Assembly: GCF_000317575.1 (NCBI RefSeq)
Contig: NC_019749.1
Coordinates: 44,588-108,587 of the forward strand
Length of the DNA stretch: 64,000 bases
From: Stanieria cyanosphaera PCC 7437
GTDB taxonomy: Bacteria > Cyanobacteriota > Cyanobacteriia > Cyanobacteriales > Xenococcaceae
Direction of reading: 5' to 3'
Shown: one piece after another, positions 33,857 through 43,060 of the stretch
How positions within the stretch are numbered: position 1 is the stretch's first letter
Layout of the letters: the number at the start of each line of letters is the position of its first letter
Position numbers and translations under genes: made by a program
The notes under the pieces: generated by a model
What the model was told of the DNA's origin: nothing
Seen by the model: only the letters and a program-made list of their open reading frames with translations
Database searches by the model: none

Positions 33857-34972
33857 CTAAATCTCCACATCAATATTCAAAGCAGGATTATGAGTATAGC
33901 GTTCGCGCACGTGGAGGTAGATAGCTGTAGTTTTGAGATCCGAATGTCCCAGTAAATCCTGAACCTGCCTGAGATCTCCTTCCCCTTTTATTCCTAGAGT
34001 ACCGGCAGTATGTCTCAAACTGTGAGCCGAAAGAGTCCTGCCCGAAGCGTGTTTGAGATTGGCTGCTTCTAAATACTTATCCACAATCCAACGAATACCG
34101 CGTCGGGATAATCTTTGAAAGTGCGTTTTATGAGAAAGAGAGATAAACAAAGGACTTTTCTTAGTTAAGATTTCCCCTCGAGCTTCTCTTGCTTCTAAAT
34201 ATTGCCACAACACCTCGGCTAAGTCTGGACGCAGAGGGATAGTTCTAATATTACCCTTACCTTCAACCCTCAAACCCCAGTTTTTTCCAGAACGAATTAA
34301 ATCACCAAAATCGGCTTGGTGTAGTTCTAAGGTTCGCGGACCTTGTAAAGCCATAATTGCCACTAGAGCCAAATCCCGCAGACTCTCGAGAGAATCATCA
34401 CGGGGAATCATCGAGAGCAAGTATCGCAGTTCTTCCTCTTCGAGAAAAGTAATCCGTTCGGCAGCATCGACTTTTTCTCTAGGAGGTTTTATTCCCATAA
34501 CTGGGTTTTCTTTGACCAGTTTTCGCGCTACAGCCGAGGTATAAAAACGACGAACTGCTACTAAAGTTATGGCAATAGTAGAGGATTTAAGTTTTTTTTC
34601 ACCAATCAGATAGCGACGGTAGGACTTAAGGTCTTCTTCTGTCGCCAGAGCCGGATTGACTTTTTGCTCGCCACACCAATTGAGATACTGATTGACCCGA
34701 CGCAGATAGGTAGTTACCGTATCGGGAGCAGCATCCCCGGCAGCCACATCCAACTCCAAAAAAGCAACAAACGCCTCCAACATCGCTTCAGTGGTGGGTA
34801 AGATAGCGAGGCGTTCTTTCCCCTTACGTCGGGAGCTCGAAACTTGTTTTTGCGATCGCACTTCGGAGTTAGAATTACTATTCGATCTAACTTTACAACA
34901 GATCGCGGGCAGAGAGGAATTTGCTGCCGATAATATATCTTTCTGGCAGTAAAACCTCTTTTCATCAATCAA
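33857..34972 (-). CDS. Tyrosine recombinase (XerC/D-like)
   Basis: The SAM-like core-binding domain spans about residues 65-155. Catalytic motifs are the first Arg in Q-G-P-R-T-L-E-L, H-S-L-R-H-T-A-G (H-x-x-R), L-G-H-S and the nucleophile Tyr352 in T-T-A-I-Y-L-H-V. It is full length at 371 residues with an extra basic N-terminal segment. It runs convergent with the plasmid-type gene 14 bases away. It may resolve plasmid multimers or integrate this DNA. Confidence 0.9.
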   Translation of the reverse strand: MIDEKRFYCQKDILSAANSSLPAICCKVRSNSNSNSEVRSQKQVSSSRRKGKERLAILPTTEAMLEAFVAFLELDVAAGDAAPDTVTTYLRRVNQYLNWCGEQKVNPALATEEDLKSYRRYLIGEKKLKSSTIAITLVAVRRFYTSAVARKLVKENPVMGIKPPREKVDAAERITFLEEEELRYLLSMIPRDDSLESLRDLALVAIMALQGPRTLELHQADFGDLIRSGKNWGLRVEGKGNIRTIPLRPDLAEVLWQYLEAREARGEILTKKSPLFISLSHKTHFQRLSRRGIRWIVDKYLEAANLKHASGRTLSAHSLRHTAGTLGIKGEGDLRQVQDLLGHSDLKTTAIYLHVRERYTHNPALNIDVEI

Positions 34973-35053
34973 ATAGAAAAATTAATTGAACGTATAATTA
35001 AGGAGAATTAGCATTATCATCTACCCAAAAACTCAGCGTATAATTACGCGCCT

Positions 35054-35173
35054 ATGCCATTTATCTCTAAAGTTATTGAAAATACAAAAACCTCGATTAA
35101 TTATCGAGATAATTTCGCGCAGTTTTTAGCTGAATCAGAACGAAGTGCTTACACAATTAAAAATTATCTCTAA
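35054..35173 (+). pseudogene. Fragment of a second tyrosine recombinase (N-terminal domain)
   Basis: ATG at 35054 opens a 39-residue frame, D-N-F-A-Q-F-L-A-E-S-E-R-S-A-Y-T-I-K-N-Y-L, which fits the first two helices of a phage-integrase core-binding domain. It ends at TAA and no catalytic domain follows. The rest of 34973-35305 is AT-rich and empty. Confidence 0.5.
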
Positions 35174-35305
35174 CCAGAACCAGTCAACTGCAAGAAATTT
35201 AAGATTATTTAGGGTTTCGCAAACCCACTAAAACAGACTATCAACTTAAGCTATCTCTCCCACTTTTTTTCGCTCTCCTAGACGTAAAAATTAATTGCTT
35301 AAAAT

Positions 35306-38300
35306 ATGCAAAAACAACAATTTACCTTAAATAAAGATGTAATTTATCAAGGAAATCAACAAGTTCAAATCGAACTAAAACAAGGGACTTCATTTGCAGT
35401 TCGTCAGATTGATTCGCTTTTTAAGTTGGGATTATGGATATTTAAGGCAGAGAACCAATTAATTTTTCTACCTAGAGCTACACTTTTTGAAAGACTTTTT
35501 CCCTTAACGGCTACATATACAAAACTTGGTACAGCTTATAAAATTAGAGCAGAACAAGTTCTTGAATTTGAAAAAGTTTTTTTAGATGGAATAATACAAA
35601 TAAAAGATGAATCATTAATTATAGATGGAATTTATAGTTTATCAACTTATAATGAACCATTACAAATTGCTAGAATTTTTCAAAAGTTAGAACCTACTGC
35701 TTTTTTAAGAGATGAGTTTGAGGAATATGGCAAATCAAAAATTAATTACTCGCTCGGAGCGGATAAATTTTTAACAGTTGTAGATAATAAACAATTTGAT
35801 TTAGATATAAATTCTTTCCCATTAACAAAAAAATATCGCGTTTCTTTAGCAGGAAGTACGGAAACCGAGCCTTTTAATTCTTTAGTCTGCTATTTATATC
35901 TTAATTTTTCCCGAGAAGAAAAAAAACCTAATAGTATTTCATTACTCTATAAAATAACATCGGGGTTGCAGCATGGTAGTCTTAAGTGGTGTTGTCAACC
36001 AATAGAACTATTTGTAAATAATGATTGGTATTCTCTAATAGAAACAGATAATGCTAACTTTCAGCTACTTAATATAAACTTAGAATATCAAGAAAATTTA
36101 CCAACAACAAACTGTACTTGGTGTAGTAAAAAAGAAAATAAATTAGAAAAAAATGTTGTTCCTGTAATGGGAACAAATATTGCTATTAATTTAATAATTG
36201 ATGGCGATCTCGTTACAGGAAATATTGTAGCTTCTGGATATTATATCGATAGCCTAGAGCCTAGTACTTACCAAGCAACTATAGTTGGCGAAATAGAAAA
36301 AAGCAAACAAGTAGAAGAATTACGCCAATCTCTTAATTCTGAAAACTCAAATTTTACTGGATGTTGGTTAACTAATGTAGAAGCTATAGGAAAGATAACA
36401 TTAGAACAAAATAGTAATGAAGTTCGAGGTGCTTATAATCGAGTAAATGAAGTTTCAGGCGGAGAGATTATCGGTATTGCAGAAGGTAATTTTCTAGAAT
36501 TCAGTTGGACAGATCGAGAAGAAAAAGGATGGGGGTATCTTCGTTCATTAAATCGAGGTGGTACTTTATATGGAATGTGGGGAATAGGCAATTTTCCTTT
36601 TAAATCTCAAATTTTTATTGCTAATTGGAAATTGCCTATCAATACTGAAATCGCAGTACAAAATGATGAAATATTTTTAGAAGAGTTTAGAAATTTAGGG
36701 CAGGAATTAATTCATCAACAAAGATTTGAACAAGGACTCATTATTTTAGAAGAAGTTCTCAATTTATATCGTCATCAACGACATCAATTAGATATATCTT
36801 CTCAAGAAAAATCAAAGGATTTAACTAGTGAATACTTTTCTTTATTTTTTTATGTTTTAAGAAATAATATTTATTTAGGTAAATATAATAATTTACTCGC
36901 TCATTTAGAGCATCTAATTGAAGTAATACAATTATCAGGTGGAGAACAATCTGCAAGTATATTATTTAAAGAACGTACAGCTTCTATTAAGAATGATTTT
37001 GCTAAGTTTAAGCAAAGTTGTCACATTCTAACTGAAGGATTAGAAGAAACTAGATTTTTATTAAATGGTGAAAATGAGCAAGGTAAAGTTGGGATATTTT
37101 TTGATCAAAAAAATAATTTAGGAAATATTATTAATGACATTGCTAAAAATAGTTCCGCGGAATTAGCAGGTATTTTGCCAGGAGATATTTTAATTGAGGT
37201 GAATGAAGTTGAGGTTCGATATATCCCTATTAAAGAAGTTTATAAGTTACTTATAGGTGAATCTAATACTAAAATTGCCATCACGATCCAAAGAGAAAAC
37301 AAAACACTAACATTTAGCTTAATTCGTCAACCTTTTAAAGTATATCCTCTCAATCGCCGAAATGAATTAGTCAATTTTTACAACTATTTTGAGCAAAATT
37401 TGCTCGCTCTCATTACTCTTACAGAAAGTGAATTAAATAATTTAAAAGAATTAAATTTTAATATCGTTCGAGGAAAAATTAATTTTCTTGAAGCTTGGTC
37501 GATTTTACGAGATCGTCTTACTCTACTTGAAGAAAAAATTAATTTAAACATTGAAGAGTTATTAAAGCTTAAAGAAACAATATTTATTGATTATCCTTCT
37601 TTGTTAGAAGATGTTACTTTAGCGATCGCTTTCCTCAGTCAGTTAAGTTTTAATTTAAAAAATCAGTATCATTTAAGTAAGATACATTACAAATCAAACG
37701 ATAATATAAATCTAAGAGAATTAGAGCGAAAAATTGAAAGTTTTTTGACAGAAAATCCAAAATTATCTCAGATAGAAACTATTTTATTTCGTTGCTATTT
37801 ACATTACTTTCAAGTAGTTAAGGGATTTTGTTTGACAATTAGCCTTCAACATGACTTTATGTCGCGAGCGAATATTGTCGAATTTTTTGAAGTGAATCAA
37901 CAAAAATCTAGGTTAGATTTATTTAATTTAGCTAGCTATATTGAAACATGGCGCAGTAAGTTAGTAGAAGATCTAGAAAAAATTGAGGCTTTAGAAGAAG
38001 CGCAACCTTTATTTACTAAAATTATTGAAATATCAATTGCTTTAGGAGATGTTAAAGAAGCACTAATTTTTTCAGAAAAATCCAGAGCAAGAGCTTTTGC
38101 CGATCTTTTAGCAACACGCTTTGCTCGAGATATTAGTCAAGATTTGAGGAATTTTCCTGTTAACAGTTCCGAAATTAATTTCGAGCAAATTCAACAACTA
38201 GCTCAAACTTATTCGGCGACAATTGTTGAATATTTTGTTGTCGATCGAGGAGAAATCGAATCTAAAGTTTATATCTGGGTAATACAACCAAATGGTTCTA

Positions 38301-39349
38301 TTTTTTTAGAAACAATTGAATTAAATTATAATTTACAACAGCAAATTAATGGCTTAGATAGATTTTTAGAAGAAGCTAAAAGTTCGCATCATCTTGGTTC
38401 TTCAACAGAATTAGCAAAAAGTCAAACTTTATTGACTGAACTCGCTCGATTATTAATCAAACCGATCGAACATTTTTTAAATACATCTTCAGCAAATAAA
38501 ATAATCTTAATACCTCATAAAAGTTTATTTAAAATACCTTTTGCTAACTTATTCAATTCCAAGAGCGATCGATATTTAATCGAGCAGTATTCGATTATTT
38601 TATCCCCTTCCATTCAAACTTTAAATTTAACTCAGCAGAATTTTGTAAATAATAGCGATACCCAAAATGTTTTAGTAGTAGGTAATCCCCAAATGCCATC
38701 TTTTAAGACATTACCATACGCCGAATATGCTGCTAAAGCTATATCAAATTTATTCAAAACCAAACCACTGTTGGGAAAACAAGCAACTAAAAAAGAAATC
38801 TTAACTCAACTTCCTCAAGCAAAAATTATTCATTTTGGTACTCATGCTGAATTTAACGATTTACAACCATTAGAAGGGGGAATTGCTCTAGCATCAGAAG
38901 GAGAAGAGAAAGGATTTCTTACTGTAGGAGAAATTTTAGCTCGGTTTGCACCGCCTCAAACTTTATCTTTAAATGCGGAATTAGTGGTTTTGAGTGCTTG
39001 TTCTACGGGACGAGGTAAAATTACTGGGGATGGTGTAATTGGATTAGCTCGTGGTTTGATGGCTGCCGGAGTTAAAGCAGTTTTGGTTTCTTTATGGGAA
39101 GTACGAGACTTGCCCACAGCTTGCTTGATGTTGCAATTTTATAAATATCTAAAATTGGGAAATACTCCTAGTGACGCATTAAAACAAGCTCAAGTGTGGC
39201 TGAAAAACATTACTAATAAAGAATTATGGAAATGGTTGTGTCAAGAAAATTTGTCTGTTAATTCAATTGATAAAGAAAAACTCAAAAATCAACTTTACCC
39301 ATTTAGACATCCTTACTATTGGGGAGCTTTTTATCTAATTGGTTCTTAA
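35306..39349 (+). CDS. CHAT protease with a PDZ domain and lipocalin-like barrel
   Basis: Order of parts in 1347 residues: a novel N-terminus; a Gly/Trp beta-barrel-like unit (about 345-445, F-T-G-C-W...I-T-L-E-Q-N-S-N-E-V-R-G-A-Y); helices; a PDZ domain (about 591-680, A-E-L-A-G-I-L-P-G-D-I-L-I-E-V-N); TPR-like helices; and a CHAT domain (about 970-1345) with His1180 in F-G-T-H-A and Cys1232 in L-S-A-C-S-T-G. CHAT is a caspase-like peptidase often used as an effector in bacterial conflict systems. PDZ plus CHAT is uncommon. There is no signal peptide, so it should be cytoplasmic. It ends in a 4-base convergent overlap with the next gene. Confidence 0.85.
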   Translation: MQKQQFTLNKDVIYQGNQQVQIELKQGTSFAVRQIDSLFKLGLWIFKAENQLIFLPRATLFERLFPLTATYTKLGTAYKIRAEQVLEFEKVFLDGIIQIKDESLIIDGIYSLSTYNEPLQIARIFQKLEPTAFLRDEFEEYGKSKINYSLGADKFLTVVDNKQFDLDINSFPLTKKYRVSLAGSTETEPFNSLVCYLYLNFSREEKKPNSISLLYKITSGLQHGSLKWCCQPIELFVNNDWYSLIETDNANFQLLNINLEYQENLPTTNCTWCSKKENKLEKNVVPVMGTNIAINLIIDGDLVTGNIVASGYYIDSLEPSTYQATIVGEIEKSKQVEELRQSLNSENSNFTGCWLTNVEAIGKITLEQNSNEVRGAYNRVNEVSGGEIIGIAEGNFLEFSWTDREEKGWGYLRSLNRGGTLYGMWGIGNFPFKSQIFIANWKLPINTEIAVQNDEIFLEEFRNLGQELIHQQRFEQGLIILEEVLNLYRHQRHQLDISSQEKSKDLTSEYFSLFFYVLRNNIYLGKYNNLLAHLEHLIEVIQLSGGEQSASILFKERTASIKNDFAKFKQSCHILTEGLEETRFLLNGENEQGKVGIFFDQKNNLGNIINDIAKNSSAELAGILPGDILIEVNEVEVRYIPIKEVYKLLIGESNTKIAITIQRENKTLTFSLIRQPFKVYPLNRRNELVNFYNYFEQNLLALITLTESELNNLKELNFNIVRGKINFLEAWSILRDRLTLLEEKINLNIEELLKLKETIFIDYPSLLEDVTLAIAFLSQLSFNLKNQYHLSKIHYKSNDNINLRELERKIESFLTENPKLSQIETILFRCYLHYFQVVKGFCLTISLQHDFMSRANIVEFFEVNQQKSRLDLFNLASYIETWRSKLVEDLEKIEALEEAQPLFTKIIEISIALGDVKEALIFSEKSRARAFADLLATRFARDISQDLRNFPVNSSEINFEQIQQLAQTYSATIVEYFVVDRGEIESKVYIWVIQPNGSIFLETIELNYNLQQQINGLDRFLEEAKSSHHLGSSTELAKSQTLLTELARLLIKPIEHFLNTSSANKIILIPHKSLFKIPFANLFNSKSDRYLIEQYSIILSPSIQTLNLTQQNFVNNSDTQNVLVVGNPQMPSFKTLPYAEYAAKAISNLFKTKPLLGKQATKKEILTQLPQAKIIHFGTHAEFNDLQPLEGGIALASEGEEKGFLTVGEILARFAPPQTLSLNAELVVLSACSTGRGKITGDGVIGLARGLMAAGVKAVLVSLWEVRDLPTACLMLQFYKYLKLGNTPSDALKQAQVWLKNITNKELWKWLCQENLSVNSIDKEKLKNQLYPFRHPYYWGAFYLIGS

Positions 39350-40692
39350 ATTTGGAAGTTTTTCTGCAATATTGTATGGTTTAAACTAAGTTGTAAAATA
39401 AATCTGTCCCCTGGCATTCCCCAAAAATTAAAATAAATATAGGCTCGACTATCGGTAACTAACTGAGTTGAAACAAAATCATCTTGCCAAAAATCTTCTC
39501 CAGATTCTTCTAATATTTTTGCTTCTAAACCTATAGGTAGATAGTCGTTCCAATCTGGTCTTATTTCTACTAGAATATCGATAAAATCATCATCTTCGTT
39601 CTTAATAGCTAAGACTAATTCTAAAGATGTATCATCTAACTCTATAATTTGTTTTTGTGCTTTAGCTTGGAGGTATTTCTCTGGGGCAATTTTGCCTAAA
39701 GTTAAAGCAATTTGCCATTGAGTTTCGAGGTCGTTAATAGTGTTTAATTTTTCTTTTAAACGAGCAATTACTTCTCGATTGTTAGCTTCCCTCGAGCCTA
39801 ATTCTTGGGCTGCTAAACGCACTATATTTAGATCTTCATTATTAAGATTGGCTAATAATTCCGAAATTGATGTTAATTCTTCTTCGTTAGAATTACCCAT
39901 TAATGAACCAAAAGCAGGAGTAGCAAAAAAGTCGGGATTAGTTCTTAAAGCTGTAATAGTAGCACCAACTATTTCTTCTAGTTCCCAGTCAGGTAAAATA
40001 TTGGATTGTAACCAATTGCTTAAATTAGTCCAAAGATTATTTTCTGTTTCTACTTCTACTTCGACTAAAGAGACATCTATAACGCGACTTTCTAATATTT
40101 CTGTTAATTCTCCAGCGTCAAATTGAGATTTAATTCTTTGACAACCTTCTAATGTTCCAGTGATAGTTAATTTAATACTTCCATCTTCGATTTTCTTGAT
40201 CGTAATAACATCATTTCCAAAAAATCTTTGAATTTCTTTCAAAAACTTACAAAGAAAATTAAAGTTAATTTGTAATGGATTTATATCGATAATAATAATT
40301 ATTTGTCCCTGTCTAAAATCTTGTCTCGAGCGATAATTTACTGTTTTTCTTGTTAAAGATAAAGCTTGGCTGATTTTATCGACAGCAATGTCATCTATAT
40401 ATAGATTTAATAATTTTCTCAACTCCAGACTAATCTCTTTAGAAGATAAATCGGGAAACTTTTGTCTTAACTTAAGTTCTTTACAAACTTTAGTTATATG
40501 TTGAGAGGCAGTGTTAGGTTCGATCTTTAATTTTTTAGCAATATCTTGATAATTATTGGAATTTATAAATTCTATTAATACCTCTTGAGTACGAGGTGTT
40601 TGATTTAGAAAAACTTTAATGAATTCTAATTTTTCTTGATGATTCATTCTGGTTAAACTAAACGATATAAATCGATATGTAAGTTTGTACAT
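39346..40692 (-). CDS. HTH and DUF1822-like protein convergent with the CHAT gene
   Basis: A better start is the Met 45 bases in (ATG at 40647, M-N-H-Q-E-K). Residues 15-75 form a LuxR/sigma-like HTH (Y-Q-D-I-A-K-K-L-K-I-E-P-N-T-A-S-Q-H-I). A middle domain (about 125-190) has G-S-I-K-L-T-I-T-G-T-L-E-G-C-Q-R-I-K, seen in small domains linked to STAND or CHAT effectors. The end (I-R-P-D-W-N-D-Y-L-P-I-G-L, then G-M-P-G-D-R-F-I-L-Q-L-S-L) resembles DUF1822 of cyanobacteria. Its stop codon overlaps that of the CHAT gene. It may be the sensor or adaptor for that protease, which is inference. Confidence 0.6.
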   Translation of the reverse strand: MYKLTYRFISFSLTRMNHQEKLEFIKVFLNQTPRTQEVLIEFINSNNYQDIAKKLKIEPNTASQHITKVCKELKLRQKFPDLSSKEISLELRKLLNLYIDDIAVDKISQALSLTRKTVNYRSRQDFRQGQIIIIIDINPLQINFNFLCKFLKEIQRFFGNDVITIKKIEDGSIKLTITGTLEGCQRIKSQFDAGELTEILESRVIDVSLVEVEVETENNLWTNLSNWLQSNILPDWELEEIVGATITALRTNPDFFATPAFGSLMGNSNEEELTSISELLANLNNEDLNIVRLAAQELGSREANNREVIARLKEKLNTINDLETQWQIALTLGKIAPEKYLQAKAQKQIIELDDTSLELVLAIKNEDDDFIDILVEIRPDWNDYLPIGLEAKILEESGEDFWQDDFVSTQLVTDSRAYIYFNFWGMPGDRFILQLSLNHTILQKNFQI

Positions 40693-40779
40693 AATCTATT
40701 TTTTTACACGATCTATTTCGTCACTTGAGTTTGTTTGATTCAATTGGATACATGACGAAATTCAAATCAAACAACTGAT

Positions 40780-41190
40780 GTGATGAATTCATCCTTAATA
40801 ACCCAATTAAAAGGGCAGGAGTTTTTAAGTTGCCTAAACCAAATCAATTTTGGCCCGATCGCTTTTAAACTGATGCACCCAGAAGATGGTATAGCTTGGT
40901 CGCTCGAACAAGCTACCGAAGCCATCGAACAGTACCGACGGTTTCTCATTTTGAGTTATCTCTATTCCGAAAAGATCGTTGTACCTTCTAAAATTATCGA
41001 TCGCGTCTGGCATTTTCATATCCTAGATACCGCTAAGTATCGAAAAGATTGTCAAAATCTGTTCGGTCAATTTATGGATCATTATCCTTATTTTGGCATG
41101 AAAGATGAAAGCGATCGCGAAGCTTTAGATGAGGCATTTATTAAAACCCAAGCTTTATGGGTTAAGCATTTTGGGGTAGAGATGATGTAA
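40780..41190 (+). CDS. GRDP-like (glycine-rich-domain-protein-like) small protein
   Basis: The signature V-W-H-F-H-I-L-D-T at residues 76-84, followed by Y-R-K-D-C and Y-P-Y-F-G, is that of GRDP-like/DUF1399-type proteins. In cyanobacteria these occur as short stand-alone copies of about 130 residues. The function is not known; conserved His and Cys suggest ligand or metal binding. A very short gene and a methyltransferase follow on the same strand. Confidence 0.65.
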   Translation: MMNSSLITQLKGQEFLSCLNQINFGPIAFKLMHPEDGIAWSLEQATEAIEQYRRFLILSYLYSEKIVVPSKIIDRVWHFHILDTAKYRKDCQNLFGQFMDHYPYFGMKDESDREALDEAFIKTQALWVKHFGVEMM

Positions 41191-41278
41191 TCGATCGAGG
41201 TTGTTAAGGAACGCTCGTTCATCACTAGTCGTTTAATTTTTTGTCATTACTAATTGCTATTTCATCAGGAGTCATTCA

Positions 41279-41410
41279 ATGAATTCACAAGCTGCGTTTT
41301 GCTTTTTAATGCCTGAAGCTGGTTTTTGCTTCCTCGACAAAAAAGGCAATCTACAACGTCCTAGTATCAAACTACAGTTGAGCGATTTAACTAAATCGGT
41401 TCGTTTGTAA
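41279..41410 (+). CDS. Short peptide gene with repeated F-C-F-L motif (43 aa)
   Basis: A Shine-Dalgarno (AGGAG) precedes the ATG at 41279. The 43-residue peptide contains A-F-C-F-L-M-P-E-A-G-F-C-F-L-D-K-K-G: two F-C-F-L units nine residues apart, followed by a Lys/Ser/Leu-rich tail. There is no signal peptide. A GRDP-like gene lies upstream and a SAM methyltransferase downstream. It could be a precursor of a modified peptide or simply a small regulator; neither is shown. Confidence 0.45.
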   Translation: MNSQAAFCFLMPEAGFCFLDKKGNLQRPSIKLQLSDLTKSVRL

Positions 41411-41427
41411 TTGAATAGGTAATCAAG

Positions 41428-41448
41428 AGTGGGCAATTGATGCCCACT
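41428..41448 (+). terminator. Hairpin after the short peptide gene
   Basis: AGTGGGCA and TGCCCACT form an 8-bp stem around ATTGA. The T tract after it is weak, so it may be a partial terminator or mRNA stabiliser between the peptide and methyltransferase genes. Confidence 0.5.
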
Positions 41449-41478
41449 TTACGGCAAATTATATAATTAATCGAGACA

Positions 41479-42306
41479 ATGAAACCAATAACTAACCTAA
41501 AAGATGGTTCTTATGACTTCGATTGCTTTGCAACTATCGAGCGAAAAAAGGAAAAAGATAGATTGAACTATCAAGCAAATTCATTACTACCTCTCGAAGA
41601 AAAGATTTGGCTAGATGCAGGATTAAAAGAAGGAATGCAGATTGTCGATCTCGGTTGTGGAACTGGTACGATTAGTATTGCGATCGCCAAAAAATTTCCC
41701 AATGCAGATATATTGGGAGTAGATTGTAGCGAGCGTCTATTAGACTCAGCCAGACAACTTCAAAAGCAAAAACATCTAACTAATGTTAAATTTGTTCTCG
41801 GCGATGTTTATGCTCTCAATCTATCCAATGGAGTAAGCGATTTTGTTTATGGGCGATTATTATTTCAGCATTTAGCCGAACCTGTAAAAGCCTTGAAAGA
41901 AATTGCTAGAGTCCTCAAACCAGAGGGGAAAGTTTGTCTAGTTGATGTTGCAGATAGTTGGTTTGCTTTAAATCCCGAACCACCAGCTTTTAGAACATTA
42001 AGAGAAGGTTTGAGAACTATTCAAGCTAGCCAAGGAGGAGATGCTCGGGTTGGTTATAAATTAGGAAGTTATTTATCTAAAGCGGGTTTTAGTAATGTTA
42101 AAACTAGAGTAGAAGTCGTAACTAGCGATCGCTTAGGTGGAATCGAGCAGTTCTTAGAGTTATTTTCGTTTGGTAGTCCTTATTATGCTCTCGATCGCAA
42201 TCTTGAAAAATTAGCTTTAGCTGCTCGTGAAGAAACGGCAAAATTAGTTAATGTAACTCATGCTTGGGGTGCATTTGGCTTATTTGTAGCTACTGGTACT
42301 CGATAA
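41479..42306 (+). CDS. Class I SAM-dependent methyltransferase
   Basis: The SAM motif V-D-L-G-C-G-T-G-T lies at residues 56-64, followed by I-L-G-V-D-C-S and F-V-L-G-D-V-Y-A-L. L-K-E-I-A-R-V-L-K-P-E-G-K-V-C-L-V-D marks the later strands of a UbiE/MenG-type small-molecule methyltransferase. Length (275) is normal. It lies 68 bases after the Cys/Phe peptide gene. The substrate is unknown. Confidence 0.85.
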   Translation: MKPITNLKDGSYDFDCFATIERKKEKDRLNYQANSLLPLEEKIWLDAGLKEGMQIVDLGCGTGTISIAIAKKFPNADILGVDCSERLLDSARQLQKQKHLTNVKFVLGDVYALNLSNGVSDFVYGRLLFQHLAEPVKALKEIARVLKPEGKVCLVDVADSWFALNPEPPAFRTLREGLRTIQASQGGDARVGYKLGSYLSKAGFSNVKTRVEVVTSDRLGGIEQFLELFSFGSPYYALDRNLEKLALAAREETAKLVNVTHAWGAFGLFVATGTR

Positions 42307-42398
42307 TTACTTCGTGGTGCGATCGTGTTATTGTTTTTGTCGTACATATCTTAGCTTTGCAGTAATATGTCAGACAACATCAATCATAGTTATTGAAT

Positions 42399-42992
42399 AT
42401 GAAAAAATTACACAACGTAAAAAATATTTGGCAACAATCTCAAAAAATAACTCAAGAATTTAGTCAGCAGTATATTCTCTTAAACCGAGAAGACAAGCAA
42501 TTAACTCTTAAAGAAAAAACTGTTTTACTATTGTGTAAACAAGCTGAAGCAAGAGTCGAACATCTTACCAGTTTACAACCTGAAGAAAAGGAAGGGATGA
42601 TTGCTGTAATAGAAACAGAAAAAATTAAGGCTAAGTTACACTTCACTCCCGAAAAGATTATTGTTAAAGATGATTATATTAAAGGAAAATTAAAATTACT
42701 TAATTCTCCTCAATTAGAGAGTAACTCAATAGTTTATCGTTATCTAATTGCAGGATGGCAAACTTTTTTGGGTAATAAAATTCCTCACCAAGTATTACCT
42801 AAAGATATAAAAGTGGAGCAAAATAAAATTTATTATTCTTTGCCTAAAGACAAAATAGAGCTTTTAAAACCTTTTTGGGCTGTTTTTCAAGATGACTCGG
42901 CTTTATTGACAACTTTGCGAGAAAAAGAATTAACGATTACAAGTTCAGTAGCTTTCAATAGGGATAATTTTAAGGTTCAAGATTTACTTTAG
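42399..42992 (+). CDS. Uncharacterised cytoplasmic protein, 197 aa
   Basis: ATG at 42399 (M-K-K-L-H-N-V-K-N-I-W-Q-Q) is preferred over a TTG 6 bases earlier. The protein is Lys/Glu-rich, with an alpha-helical first half and a beta-like second half (I-K-A-K-L-H-F-T-P-E-K-I-I-V-K-D-D-Y-I). No motif is recognised. It faces the STAND NTPase gene tail to tail. Confidence 0.5.
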   Translation: MKKLHNVKNIWQQSQKITQEFSQQYILLNREDKQLTLKEKTVLLLCKQAEARVEHLTSLQPEEKEGMIAVIETEKIKAKLHFTPEKIIVKDDYIKGKLKLLNSPQLESNSIVYRYLIAGWQTFLGNKIPHQVLPKDIKVEQNKIYYSLPKDKIELLKPFWAVFQDDSALLTTLREKELTITSSVAFNRDNFKVQDLL

Positions 42993-43060
42993 TTGTTTAT
43001 TGCTAATCGCTAAAAGATAAATTTTAAATTTTGATAATGAAGAAATAGCTAAATGGGAAT

